Shown here piece after piece: positions 25,954 through 35,500 of a stretch of 64,000 nt of DNA. Every line of letters begins with the position of its first letter. The stretch's first letter is position 1. The notes beneath the pieces are model-generated. The model saw only the letters and a list, made by a program, of their open reading frames with translations. It made no database searches and had not been told where the DNA came from. Origin of the DNA: Cytophagales bacterium UBA2561 (GTDB lineage: Bacteria > Bacteroidota > Bacteroidia > Cytophagales > Thermoflexibacteraceae). The position numbers were made by a program, and so were the translations under genes. The stretch is from assembly GCA_002340355.1 (NCBI GenBank), contig DDLX01000018.1, forward strand, positions 124,001-188,000. Reading direction: 5' to 3'.

Positions 25954-28134
25954 TTACACTTTTGCCCCAATTACCAACACATCATCAATTTGACGATATT
26001 CTGTACCATCCTCAGGATGCATCCAATTAAGTAACGTATTTTCAAGTTGTTTTTTCTGTACATCAGCAGATAATAAGTGAATTTCGTGCAACAAATTATA
26101 GAACCGTTTTCGCATAAATTTACGTCCTTTTGTTCCTCCAAACTGATCTTGAAAACCATCTGAAAAAATATAGAACGAAGTAGGTTTATCCAATGTTATA
26201 ATATGTTTAGTAAATAGTCGCTGGTCTTCTAATTGTTTGCCACCAATCGGAAATTTATCACCTCTAACCACATGTAATTCATTATCTTGTATATAGACCA
26301 ATGGATTCTTTGCCCCCGCAAATTCGAGATGAGGCTCAGCAAAAATACCTGTAGTTCGATGTACGACACACAAGGAAACGTCCATTCCATCCCGATTTTC
26401 AGTTTCAGCTTGTCGCAGAATTGTTCGAACTCCTAAATGTAATTCATTCAATATTTTATCAGCTCCCATGATATTTCGTAGAATTACAATTTCGTGTAAT
26501 AAATTATTTCCAATAACGCTAAGAAATGCTCCCGGTACCCCATGTCCTGTGCAATCAACCGCCGCCAAAATAGTCCGTTGTCCTTTGGTAATTGACCAAT
26601 AAAAATCCCCTGATACTACATCACGTGGTTGGAACAAAATAAAACTTTCAGGTAGGTTTTTTTGGATTTTAGAAATGGAGGTAAAGATCGAAGTCTGGAT
26701 ATGACGAGCATAATTAATACTATCAGTCATTCGCTTATTCGACTTTTGAAGCAATGTGAATGCGGTTTCTAATTCTTGTCCTTTTTCAACTAAGGCATCG
26801 CGTTGCATTTGAATTTCTTCTTGACGCTGTTTTAGTATCTCATTATCTCTTGCACGTTGGCGATTTGCCCGAAAGAATACAAATGTTAAACCTGTAACCA
26901 ACAATAAAACGACAATAATTAAAGTATTAACAATAGTTTGTTTTTTAATGGTTTCTTCGTGAGCCTGATTGTTTTCTGTTAATCGTTTGATTTCTGCTTG
27001 TTTTTTGTCCAAACTATGAGAGGCATATACTTTAGCTAATTTTAATGCTTTTTTTTGCTTTAAAAGCGAATCTCTTACATGAGTATATTTTAATTGAAAT
27101 TCATAGGCTTTTTGATAATTTTTTCTTTTAACTTGTAGGCTTGCTAAGCCTTTATAAGTTTGGCTCAAGACGGCTAAATTTTTTATCTTTTTAGAAACAG
27201 CCAAGGCACTATCATAATATTGTTGAGCTAATCGATAATTTCCCCAATTAGTTTGAATTTCGCCAATATGGTTTAATACTTCCGCTACGTTGTTCCAGTT
27301 TTTCGATTTTAGACTTAATGTTAAATCCATTTCCATATATCGAACAGCAATACTGATATTGCCTTGTTCTTTATAAATTTTGCCTATTTCACCTGTAATT
27401 AACGCAATTTGATTTGAATTTTGTATTTTTTGAGCAAAATACAATGCTTTTTTAAGATGTAAAGAGGCTTGATCATAGTCCTGTAATTTTCGAAGAACAA
27501 TACCCGCTTGGTGATGAAACTCCATTAATGGATTAAATAGAGAGGCACTATCTAAATTAGCAGTTTCGATAGCCTGTTCATAATATAATATGGCTTTTTC
27601 AAATTCATCCTCTTCAAAATAAATTTGTCCAATCTGTCCAAATAAATTTGCCGATTCGGCATACTTTTGAAGTCCTCGAAAAAGCTCTCCTGCACTTAAT
27701 TTGTATTCTACCGCTAGTGTAATATTCCCTTGTTGAGTATAAATTTGAGCTAAAAAAGCAATTGTTTGAGCCATTTCATACTGCAATCTATATTTGTCAG
27801 AATATTGTAATGCTCTGAAACTCAAATCTAAAGCCTCTGAAAAATTATTATTTAACAAGTGAAGCTGAGCAACATTTCGGTAGGCATGAGGAACAGCATC
27901 TCGAAACGATAAAGATTGCGAAGTTGCTAATACTTTTGCACCTAAGTTAAATGCCTTTTGGCTAGGCAGGTGGTTTTGTACTGAACTTAATTTATCTAAA
28001 ATCGAGATGTAGGTTGTGGAATTGGCGTTTTCTAATGCCGTCAAAAGGCTATCTATTGATTGTGCAGATTGAGCTTTTGTCGGAATAACCACAAGGATTA
28101 AGAAACTGAATATTAGTTGGTATAGTTGCTTCAT
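25954..28134 (-). CDS. TPR-SpoIIE membrane phosphatase
   Basis: From ATG 28134 the protein has 726 residues, with a signal peptide (LIFSFLILVVIPTKAQ); ATG 28155 is also possible. It has about seven TPRs in the periplasmic half (VEYKLSAGELFRGLQKYAES, AILYYEQAIETANLD), one transmembrane helix (TLIIVVLLLVTGLTFVFF), a coiled coil, the SINYARHIQTSIF linker, and a SpoIIE/PP2C domain (VDCTGHGVPGAFLS, RDGMDVSL, IFSDGFQDQFGG). It is a paralogue of the 14.6-16.4 kb gene by architecture. TPRs outside the membrane suggest protein or peptide sensing. Confidence 0.9.
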   Translation of the reverse strand: MKQLYQLIFSFLILVVIPTKAQSAQSIDSLLTALENANSTTYISILDKLSSVQNHLPSQKAFNLGAKVLATSQSLSFRDAVPHAYRNVAQLHLLNNNFSEALDLSFRALQYSDKYRLQYEMAQTIAFLAQIYTQQGNITLAVEYKLSAGELFRGLQKYAESANLFGQIGQIYFEEDEFEKAILYYEQAIETANLDSASLFNPLMEFHHQAGIVLRKLQDYDQASLHLKKALYFAQKIQNSNQIALITGEIGKIYKEQGNISIAVRYMEMDLTLSLKSKNWNNVAEVLNHIGEIQTNWGNYRLAQQYYDSALAVSKKIKNLAVLSQTYKGLASLQVKRKNYQKAYEFQLKYTHVRDSLLKQKKALKLAKVYASHSLDKKQAEIKRLTENNQAHEETIKKQTIVNTLIIVVLLLVTGLTFVFFRANRQRARDNEILKQRQEEIQMQRDALVEKGQELETAFTLLQKSNKRMTDSINYARHIQTSIFTSISKIQKNLPESFILFQPRDVVSGDFYWSITKGQRTILAAVDCTGHGVPGAFLSVIGNNLLHEIVILRNIMGADKILNELHLGVRTILRQAETENRDGMDVSLCVVHRTTGIFAEPHLEFAGAKNPLVYIQDNELHVVRGDKFPIGGKQLEDQRLFTKHIITLDKPTSFYIFSDGFQDQFGGTKGRKFMRKRFYNLLHEIHLLSADVQKKQLENTLLNWMHPEDGTEYRQIDDVLVIGAKV

Positions 28135-28359
28135 GGACTCGTGAACCAAAGTCATTTATTTATCTTGTCGCAAAAATGATGTCAAGATTTTAGCACAAAA
28201 AAAAAGAAGCAATAAAAGGGAATCAATTAGACAATAAAAAGGGAAAATAAGCGTAAATCTGCCCAAACTTTACATAGAAGTATTTTTAGAAAAAAAGTAA
28301 TTTTTGAAATATATTAGGGTCATGATGCAATTGATGGAGATGATAACCAAACAGTTTTT

Positions 28360-28860
28360 TTACAATGGAAATTCTTCATCCTGAAAAGTTCGTATTCCGT
28401 CTGCTATCGGCTTGATAATCGGCAAAATATCATCATAAAATTTTTGTCCATCAAAGTCCGTCCGATTAAATAAATATTGCGGAATCGAATCCAACATCAA
28501 CTGAGCAATCATTTGTAATGCCTCGTGTTTATTGGCACTTATGAGGCGGTTTACATCAATATTTACTTCCAACTCCAAAACCATCATAATTTGTTGGTCA
28601 AGAATATTGACTTTGTTGGGTCGCCGAATCATGCCTTTATTCACAAAACTAAGTGCATTAAAATAAAAATCCTGATAATTATTTGTGTAATTACTAAGAC
28701 TTAAATTTGTATTAAGTAAATATTGAATAACTTTTGAAGAAAGTACATTTTCAAACGGTACAACATCACTGCCCGAAGAACCAATTACAAATCCTGTATG
28801 AATTTGAAGCCAGTCTTCACGGGTCATTTTTTTTATCGGCAAAAGTTCTGTTACTATCAT
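28360..28860 (-). CDS. Hypothetical protein, possible immunity-type gene
   Basis: Not recognised. ATG 28860 gives 166 residues; an upstream TTG (28887) would overlap the preceding gene. It is predicted soluble and mixed alpha/beta (VLELEVNIDVNRLISANKHE, LMLDSIPQYLFNRTDFDG). It closes a tight three-gene run of short AT-rich genes downstream of recF. The size, lack of any known motif and tandem arrangement are like immunity genes of polymorphic toxins, but no toxin gene is in the window. Confidence 0.65.
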   Translation of the reverse strand: MIVTELLPIKKMTREDWLQIHTGFVIGSSGSDVVPFENVLSSKVIQYLLNTNLSLSNYTNNYQDFYFNALSFVNKGMIRRPNKVNILDQQIMMVLELEVNIDVNRLISANKHEALQMIAQLMLDSIPQYLFNRTDFDGQKFYDDILPIIKPIADGIRTFQDEEFPL

Positions 28861-28876
28861 CGGTTTTGATTTAAAT

Positions 28877-29107
28877 TTATAAGCCAAATTTAAAATTTAT
28901 TTTACTGAAAATCAAATAATTAATTATACCACTATCAGCAGGTCTTTTTACTCCACTCCCATCCCAATCTATAGGCTGACAAGCTGATAGAATAGTAGGT
29001 ACATCAAATGTATTATTTGAAAGATTGTAATGCTCTTCTAAAAAATACCACATTACCCAAAAAGCATCTTCTGCTGAAAGGTTTTCGTTTTTAAATTCTG
29101 TTCTCAT
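28877..29107 (-). CDS. Small hypothetical protein (76 aa)
   Basis: Opens MRTEFKNENLSAEDAFWVMW and contains a YFLEEHYNLS helix. The LSAEDAFWVMWYFLEEHY pattern resembles small acidic proteins found with toxin-immunity clusters, but similarity is from memory only. It begins 6 bases after the upstream small gene and is followed 16 bases later by the 166-residue gene. Confidence 0.6.
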   Translation of the reverse strand: MRTEFKNENLSAEDAFWVMWYFLEEHYNLSNNTFDVPTILSACQPIDWDGSGVKRPADSGIINYLIFSKINFKFGL

Positions 29108-29113
29108 TAAAAT

Positions 29114-29515
29114 TTATAATTTATTGACTGTTAACTCAATATCTATCACATTAAATGCAGATTGATAAAGTCTAATTTCCATTTTTAATCCATGCTCAAT
29201 AACAGAATATTTTATTTCTTTTTGAGGATTATGAATAACACCTTTTGCTTGATACACCTGAAAAATATGTAACAGGTGACTATCATTTCTGACACACCAA
29301 ACACCAGTTGATTCATCAACCAAATTTTCACTTAAATCAACTCCAAATTTTTTTATTATCTCTAAAATCTTAAATGGTTTGTGAATAAAATTTTTATAGA
29401 AATATTGACAATCGTCACATTCACAATCTTCTAAAATATCATTTTGTGTTAGGTAAAACTCTTGAGTTGCATCTACATCAACTTCGATAAACTCATTTTT
29501 AATTTTTATTTCCAC
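29114..29515 (-). CDS. Hypothetical protein with CxCxxC motif
   Basis: I favour a GTG start at 29515 (133 residues, beginning at the beta-rich EIKIKNEFIEVDVDATQEFY). A TTG at 29623 would add a hydrophobic, low-quality leader and overlap recF by 14 bases. The central EDCECDDCQYFYKNFIHKP motif followed by FGVDLSEN looks like a small metal-binding family known in Bacteroidota and Firmicutes that I cannot name. It probably shares transcription with recF and the two small genes after it. Confidence 0.6.
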   Translation of the reverse strand: MEIKIKNEFIEVDVDATQEFYLTQNDILEDCECDDCQYFYKNFIHKPFKILEIIKKFGVDLSENLVDESTGVWCVRNDSHLLHIFQVYQAKGVIHNPQKEIKYSVIEHGLKMEIRLYQSAFNVIDIELTVNKL

Positions 29516-29609
29516 GAAAGAATAAATATTGAACAAAAACTTAATTTTATTACCCAATTTACAAATTATTTTCCGATTTGTAAATGCAAAAGCTAAAAAG
29601 AAATAGCCT

Positions 29610-30692
29610 TTATTTTCGCTCAAAAAAAGTAGTTTCTAACCCCAAACCTTCAAAAAATTCCTGACTTCGTTGGCTACGAGCATCCGTTATAAATACTTGT
29701 CCAAAATTATCTCCTGAAACCATTTCTACCAATTGTTGCATTCGTTTTTCATCAAGTTTATCAAAAATATCATCTAACATTAAAATCGGAGAAACTTTTT
29801 TAAGGGATTGAATATGTGTGAATTGTGCCAACTTCAAAGCCAAAACAAAGGATTTTTGTTGTCCTTGTGAACCAAATTTTTGAATGGGATATTGATTTAA
29901 TTGGAATTTAAAATCATCACGATGAATGCCTTTGGTGGTGCGTTGCAACTGTCGGTCTTTGGAATGTACTTTTTGAAAAATTTCTTTAAAATTTCCTTCA
30001 GATAAATGCGAAACATAACTAAAAGTAGCTTCTTCTTGGCTTTCGGAAATGATTCGGTAATATTTTTGGAAAGTAGGCAAAAAAGAGTTTATCATTTCTT
30101 GACGCTTAATATAAATTTTTTGAGCTAAATCAATTAATTGTATATCAAAAGTTTCAAGTAAATCAGCATCAAAATTCTGAAATTCATAAAATTGCTTGAG
30201 GAGTTCATTTCGATTTTTAAGTAGTCGATTATAACGCATCAAGTTTTCAAGATACAAACGGTCAGTTTGTGAAATCAAATTATCAAAAAACTTCCGTCTG
30301 ATTTCGCTTCCTTCTCGAATTAAGTCAGTATCATAGGGAGTAATTAGTACACAAGGAAATTTTCCAATATGCTCACTAATTCGTTCATAATCAATTTCAT
30401 TGACTTGGAAAATCTTCTTTTTACGAGGCTGAAAACTGGCTAAAATTTGATGTAATTTATTGTTTTTTTCAAATTCTCCTCGAATCATGAAAAATTCTGA
30501 ATCGTGGCGGATATTCAGGCGGTCTTGTAATCGAAAAGCACTTTTGGTCAGACATAAATAATGAATGGCATCCAATAAATTGGTTTTTCCACTTCCATTT
30601 TTTCCCGTAATGACGTTGAGTTTTTTCCCGAACTCCAGCGTAAGTTCTTCGTAATTGGCAAAATTAAAAAGTTGTATTTTTCGAAGAATCAT
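29610..30692 (-). CDS. recF: DNA replication and repair protein RecF
   Basis: SMC-like ATPase that, with RecO and RecR, loads RecA onto gapped DNA. The 360-residue protein has Walker A GKNGSGKTN (about 30-38), the LTPYDTDLIREGSEIRRKFF region, FGSQGQQKSFVLALK (signature) and Walker B ILMLDDIFDKLDEKR. Length is standard. It begins 3 bases from the amidase stop, so amidase and recF form an operon, continued by the small genes downstream. Confidence 0.95.
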   Translation of the reverse strand: MILRKIQLFNFANYEELTLEFGKKLNVITGKNGSGKTNLLDAIHYLCLTKSAFRLQDRLNIRHDSEFFMIRGEFEKNNKLHQILASFQPRKKKIFQVNEIDYERISEHIGKFPCVLITPYDTDLIREGSEIRRKFFDNLISQTDRLYLENLMRYNRLLKNRNELLKQFYEFQNFDADLLETFDIQLIDLAQKIYIKRQEMINSFLPTFQKYYRIISESQEEATFSYVSHLSEGNFKEIFQKVHSKDRQLQRTTKGIHRDDFKFQLNQYPIQKFGSQGQQKSFVLALKLAQFTHIQSLKKVSPILMLDDIFDKLDEKRMQQLVEMVSGDNFGQVFITDARSQRSQEFFEGLGLETTFFERK

Positions 30693-30695
30693 AAA

Positions 30696-31625
30696 TTACT
30701 CAGGATATTCGTTATGCTTTACAATAAAGGCTTTGGGGAATCCTTTTTTTCGGACTTTTTGAGCTAATTTCTGAATATCTTTGGATTTTAGACTACGTCC
30801 AACCGTATATTTATAGGGGAATTTCAGATTTTTTTTATCTTTATATTCATGTACCTTTAATCCTACTTTTTTAAACATTTTATCCGTTCTTGGGATTTTA
30901 TTGGCAGAAGCCGCAATTTGCACTCGATAAACTGAAATAGGATGACGACGTAAATTATATTTCATTTCTTGGGCATAAGAACGAAACGCCCGAAAAATTG
31001 CCGAAGCTAAAATATCTTGTCCATAATCAGTATTAACAAATTTTTCTTCTTTCTCGTTAGTCAAAAATCCACATTCGACTAAAACCCCTGTCATACTGGT
31101 ATTTTGCAACACAAATAAGTGCCCTTTACGATCATGATAAGTAAAAATTCCTAATGAACTTCGATTGGCTCTTTCCGTTAGTTCCTTGTTAATCAGCTCG
31201 GCAAGTCTTTCTGTTTTCCTATACCCTTTGGCATGAATGTGGACTTGTACACCATGTACTTCAGACTTTTCATTAGCATTAATATGTAAACTAATAAAAC
31301 AATCGGCATTATTTGCGGTAGCAATTTTGACACGATCTTCAAGCGAAACGTATTTGTCAGTTTTACGAGTATAAACGATACGGAGGTTTTCAAAGTACTT
31401 TTCTAACAAGTCTCCCAATTTCAAAGCAATTCGTAAATTTAAGTGCTTTTCATCCATGCAATTGGCTTGACGATGCTCTGCACCAGGATCTTTCCCACCA
31501 TGCCCTGGGTCAATCACTAAGGTCATACCTTGAACTTTTGTAGAACTATTTTGAGCATATAAATCATTAAAAACCAATAGGGTAATAAAAATAAATAGGA
31601 AGCCTATTTGCCCTTTAAGTCGCAT
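30696..31625 (-). CDS. Exported N-acetylmuramoyl-L-alanine amidase with SPOR-like C-terminus
   Basis: From ATG 31625 the protein has 309 residues with a signal peptide (IGFLFIFITLLVFNDLYAQ). An Amidase_3 zinc domain follows: VIDPGHGGKDPGAEH (zinc His), Glu of HLNLRIALK region, FISLHINANEKS (second His), GVLVECGFLTNEKEE (catalytic Glu). It cleaves the bond between MurNAc and L-Ala in peptidoglycan, as in daughter-cell separation. The C-terminal 75 residues (RVQIAASANKIP ... FPKAFIVKHNE) look like a SPOR domain that targets denuded septal glycan. It precedes recF closely. Confidence 0.92.
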   Translation of the reverse strand: MRLKGQIGFLFIFITLLVFNDLYAQNSSTKVQGMTLVIDPGHGGKDPGAEHRQANCMDEKHLNLRIALKLGDLLEKYFENLRIVYTRKTDKYVSLEDRVKIATANNADCFISLHINANEKSEVHGVQVHIHAKGYRKTERLAELINKELTERANRSSLGIFTYHDRKGHLFVLQNTSMTGVLVECGFLTNEKEEKFVNTDYGQDILASAIFRAFRSYAQEMKYNLRRHPISVYRVQIAASANKIPRTDKMFKKVGLKVHEYKDKKNLKFPYKYTVGRSLKSKDIQKLAQKVRKKGFPKAFIVKHNEYPE

Positions 31626-31757
31626 AAAATTAACTTTTTTGTGAGTTAGACCATCAACCCACAAAATTACAAAAACTCTATAGAAGTTTACTGTTTTTGA
31701 GTGAGTTGTCCGCATGGAAGTCGAACAACTCTATTACTGTAATTTATTAATGATAAA

Positions 31758-32204
31758 TTAATTATCATCTTTCTCAAAGATTTCAACTTTATCCATTTTA
31801 TCACCTGCCTTAATATTATTAAGCCACTCCATACCATCTTTGACTTTACCAAAACAGGTATGATTACGGTCTAAGTGAGCGGTATATTTACGAGTCAAAC
31901 AAATGAAAAATTGTGAGCCACCTGTATCTCGACCTGCATGTGCCATCGAAAGCACTCCTTGTTCATGAAATTGCTTTTCTCCTGTTAGCTCACACTTGAT
32001 AGTATAACCTGGACCTCCTGTACCATTTCCATTTGGACAACCACCTTGTACAACAAAATCAGGAATTACACGATGAAAAGTCAAACCATCATAAAAGCCT
32101 GATTCTACTAATTTTACAAAATTTTTAACGGTATTGGGAGCATCTTCCTCAAAAAGCTCAGCTTCGATTTTGCCGTATTTAGTCGTAATTCGAACGTATT
32201 TCAT
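31758..32204 (-). CDS. Cyclophilin-type peptidyl-prolyl isomerase
   Basis: A 148-residue single-domain cyclophilin without signal peptide. FHRVIPDFVVQGGCPNGNGT carries the catalytic Arg, and GVLSMAHAGRDTGGSQFFI plus HLDRNHTCFGKV match the active-site walls. It catalyses cis-trans isomerisation of Xaa-Pro bonds in the cytosol. It stands in front of the amidase gene with 42 bases from its stop to the alternative amidase start, so they may be co-transcribed. Confidence 0.95.
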   Translation of the reverse strand: MKYVRITTKYGKIEAELFEEDAPNTVKNFVKLVESGFYDGLTFHRVIPDFVVQGGCPNGNGTGGPGYTIKCELTGEKQFHEQGVLSMAHAGRDTGGSQFFICLTRKYTAHLDRNHTCFGKVKDGMEWLNNIKAGDKMDKVEIFEKDDN

Positions 32205-32387
32205 TACATTAAATGTTTTGTGAATTGAGGCGAAAATTACAGCTATTTTTTGGAAATCAAAAACAAAAGTGAGCTTTTGGAAAACTCAAATTTTGGAACG
32301 GAATGGCTCAGAAATGAACCTCTTTAAAAAAACTTGCGTTTTGGAAGTAATTGGCAAATCAGTGTATACTTTCTGCGAGCTATGCTT

Positions 32388-32422
32388 CCCTGTTTTACGG
32401 TTTTGTAAAACAGGGATTTTTT
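32388..32422 (+). terminator. Orphan plus-strand terminator hairpin
   Basis: CCCTGTTTTAC (32388-32398) pairs perfectly with GTAAAACAGGG (32405-32415), followed by ATTTTTT. No plus-strand gene ends here; both neighbours are minus-strand genes. It lies in a 312-base gap and may end an unannotated small RNA. TATACTTT-like and TTGG elements at about 32341-32372 could be its promoter. Confidence 0.6.
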
Positions 32423-32516
32423 CAATAAAACAGAATTATAAATTTATTTTAATTAACAGCATAAAAATAGTTATGATATAAATTTAATCTATACTACAAC
32501 TAAATTGTATTACTGA

Positions 32517-35500
32517 TTAGTTGACTCGCTCAAAAATCACTTTTGCCAAAGCTTCCAATCCTTCTGGCTCTGAAAAATAACTCAAGTGATCACACGAAAC
32601 AATCTCAGTATGAATATCTTGCTTTCGATGTTCCCAAAGTTCTTCAGCTAAAATACTTTCAACACTAACCGCAATATCATTTGGACTTTTAAAGATCAAC
32701 TTATCCAAAACTCCAGATTTTACTCCTGAAATTTTATTAGTGATTTGTTGTATCATCCTTTGCGTATCAGGCAAATTCATTCTCGAATTTTCTTGTGTAT
32801 TTCCTGCAATAATCGTGTAAGGAATCCCTGAATTAGGAGCTTCTTCGGCGTTCAAGCCTCGATAAAAATCACTTTTAGGATTGAGTTGGTCAAGGGTTTT
32901 CCATTTTTTATCAAATTGCTTAATCAAAAGTACCAATGGTGAAACTGCCCACGTTGCTAGACTTATTTTACTTAAAATCAGAGTTAAACCCATTGTCGCT
33001 AAATCTTCGATTCTTGACCAAGGACTTCCTAAATTTGGCGTTCCAACCATTACCAAATGATCAACTACTTTATTCCCTCCATTTTTCTCAATGAATTGTC
33101 GAGCTACCAAACCACCCATTGAATGCGTAATCAAATGTAAGATTAGCCCTTCTTTTTTAACAATTCTTCCTTTTTCATTACGACCAAAAACACCCACTTT
33201 TCGAAGATTTTTAGCCAATTGGTCGGCAACTTCCTCCAAAGAAGTATTCATACTTTCATAATCAAAAGTCAAAATCAAATCATATTGAGAACCAATACTT
33301 TGAATTCCTTTTTCAGTCTCAAATTGCGCTTTTTGTGCTGAAAGAGCCATTTTTTTGGTTTCTCCTAAGACACCATGTATAAACAATAAAATACGTGGGC
33401 TTTCAATTTTTTCGACTTCTTTCTGAATAATTTCAAGGCACTCCGCCTGATTTTCACCCAGATATTTTAAGTCTTCACCATCCTCATCTATTTCAACCTT
33501 TGCCAAAATTGGATACCCAAATTCACCACCTAAGTTCTCGACTTTAAGCTTTTGCAACATCATTTTAACAGATTTACCAAAACCTCTTTCCTTCTGATTT
33601 TCGTCTTCAAAAACAGGTAAATGATGAATTTTAATTGATGTTCCACCCGAAGGACGTTCTTCGCTGATACCAACAGGAAACACGATTTTTCCATCTGAAA
33701 CAACAGGTAAAATAAACTCATTTTCAGCCAAGTCTTCATAATTCAAATCCAGTTCTAAAGGATTTTCCTCTGTAACTACCGTTTCATCCTGAATATCTGA
33801 AATTTCTAAAATACTCAGTCCCAAGTCATTCTCTCGTCCTTCTGAAAACTTCACGTATTCTGAATCCAATTCTTCAAAAATTTCAGGGATAATATTTTCA
33901 GAGTTTACTAACCGTTCATTTTTATTCGAGATAGAAAGTTGGGTTTCCGATTTTAATTGAATATTTGCCGCTAACTTTTTGTCTTTTTGATTTAAGAAAA
34001 TCCCTTTTCCTTCGCTCAAAAGCCGATTTTCAGGTAAACGTTGAAAATTTTGGGCAGGCAATAGTGAAAATACTGTGATTTCTTGAGTGAAAGTTGCCCA
34101 ATCCGTTTTTTTACCTCCGACTTTGACCCGTTTCCCTCGTTTTCCTAACGCTCGAAATTTGGCTTCGGGCAAAGTCAAATCATCTTGGGCATATAAATTA
34201 GAATCAAATTCATTTGTGCTATAAATCAACTTGAACGTTTCGGTAACTTCCGTAATTCCAAATTTTAAGCTGGCTTCACTCACTCCAATCGGTAAAACGT
34301 CTTTTTCCCAAGCCCAAACCTCTTCTTTAGGATTTAGTTTCTGAATGGGAATCAATGAGTTATCCACTCCAAACGCCGAAGACATAAATAACAAAGAACA
34401 AAAAAGTGGTTGATTCGACTTATTTTTAATCTTCAAAGCAAAATCTACATAATATTCATGTTCTTCCTCTTTTGTACCGTCCATTGGCAACTGCTCAAAC
34501 CGAAAATCAGAACCCATCGGAACAACTTCTGATTTGGTAATTGTACCATAATCATCTGTTTCATAAACTCGATGAACTTCTAAACTCACCGCACTTGTAG
34601 GAAAAGACGTATCTGGGTTATTTAAATTCTTCAAATAATACCATTTTGCAATTTGCTCAATATCATTACATAAATTCTCAATTTCATCTCTATCATCAAA
34701 TGGATCATAAACATAATCTAAAACTAAAGGAATATCGTTTTCGGGACGAGAAATACGATAGTGTTTTAGGTTTGGATTAGCTGGCGAAGTTCGTTCTGAA
34801 ATTTTATAAATTGCTCCTTTGGGTTCAGCGATTAAATTTGCATAACTCAATGTTTTCTTATCCGCTTCTCGAAGCAAATGAGCCGTCATATCCACTGAAC
34901 AATCAACCCAAAACGGAATTTTTTGAATCGGTAAATTTTTGATTTTGGCTTTATAAACTGTTCCAATTTCATCAGCATCAATTTTTGAATCGAAATTAAT
35001 AACCGAATATTCAGGGGCAACTTCAGAAATTAGGGCTTCGGCAATGGCTTTTTCAGGATTTCGAAGGTCATCAATCGGCGCATTTTCCGAATAAATAGAA
35101 AGGCTAATTTGTTCTTTTGAATTTTTTCCTACTTTCTGAGGCAAACCGTGAACGGCACCCGCATCGGCAGTCCATTTTTGTAATTTAGAATTATAAGTAA
35201 TGGTATAAAATGGTTCTTTGGGTTGCAGCTGACCATCCAAAAACTTTTTATGCAATTCCGTATCAGAAGCCTTTTCTCCTCGAATGGTATGTACTTCAAT
35301 TTGAGGGTGTTGTGAATCTACCAAATTGGTTACAATCGGACGAATACGCCGAGCAATTTCACCATACGAAAGTGGTGATTTGGCTTCTCGAAGGACTTTC
35401 AGTAAGGCGTAAGTGAAAACCCCTTGTTGTTTTCCTTCACAAGTGGTTTCCTTCGCAGTTTGTGAACTTCGTGCCGCCGAAAATAAAATATGATTGCCTT

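Noticed and set aside
32269..32481. Plus-strand 70-codon frame
   Set aside because: It runs through the orphan terminator hairpin and looks non-coding.
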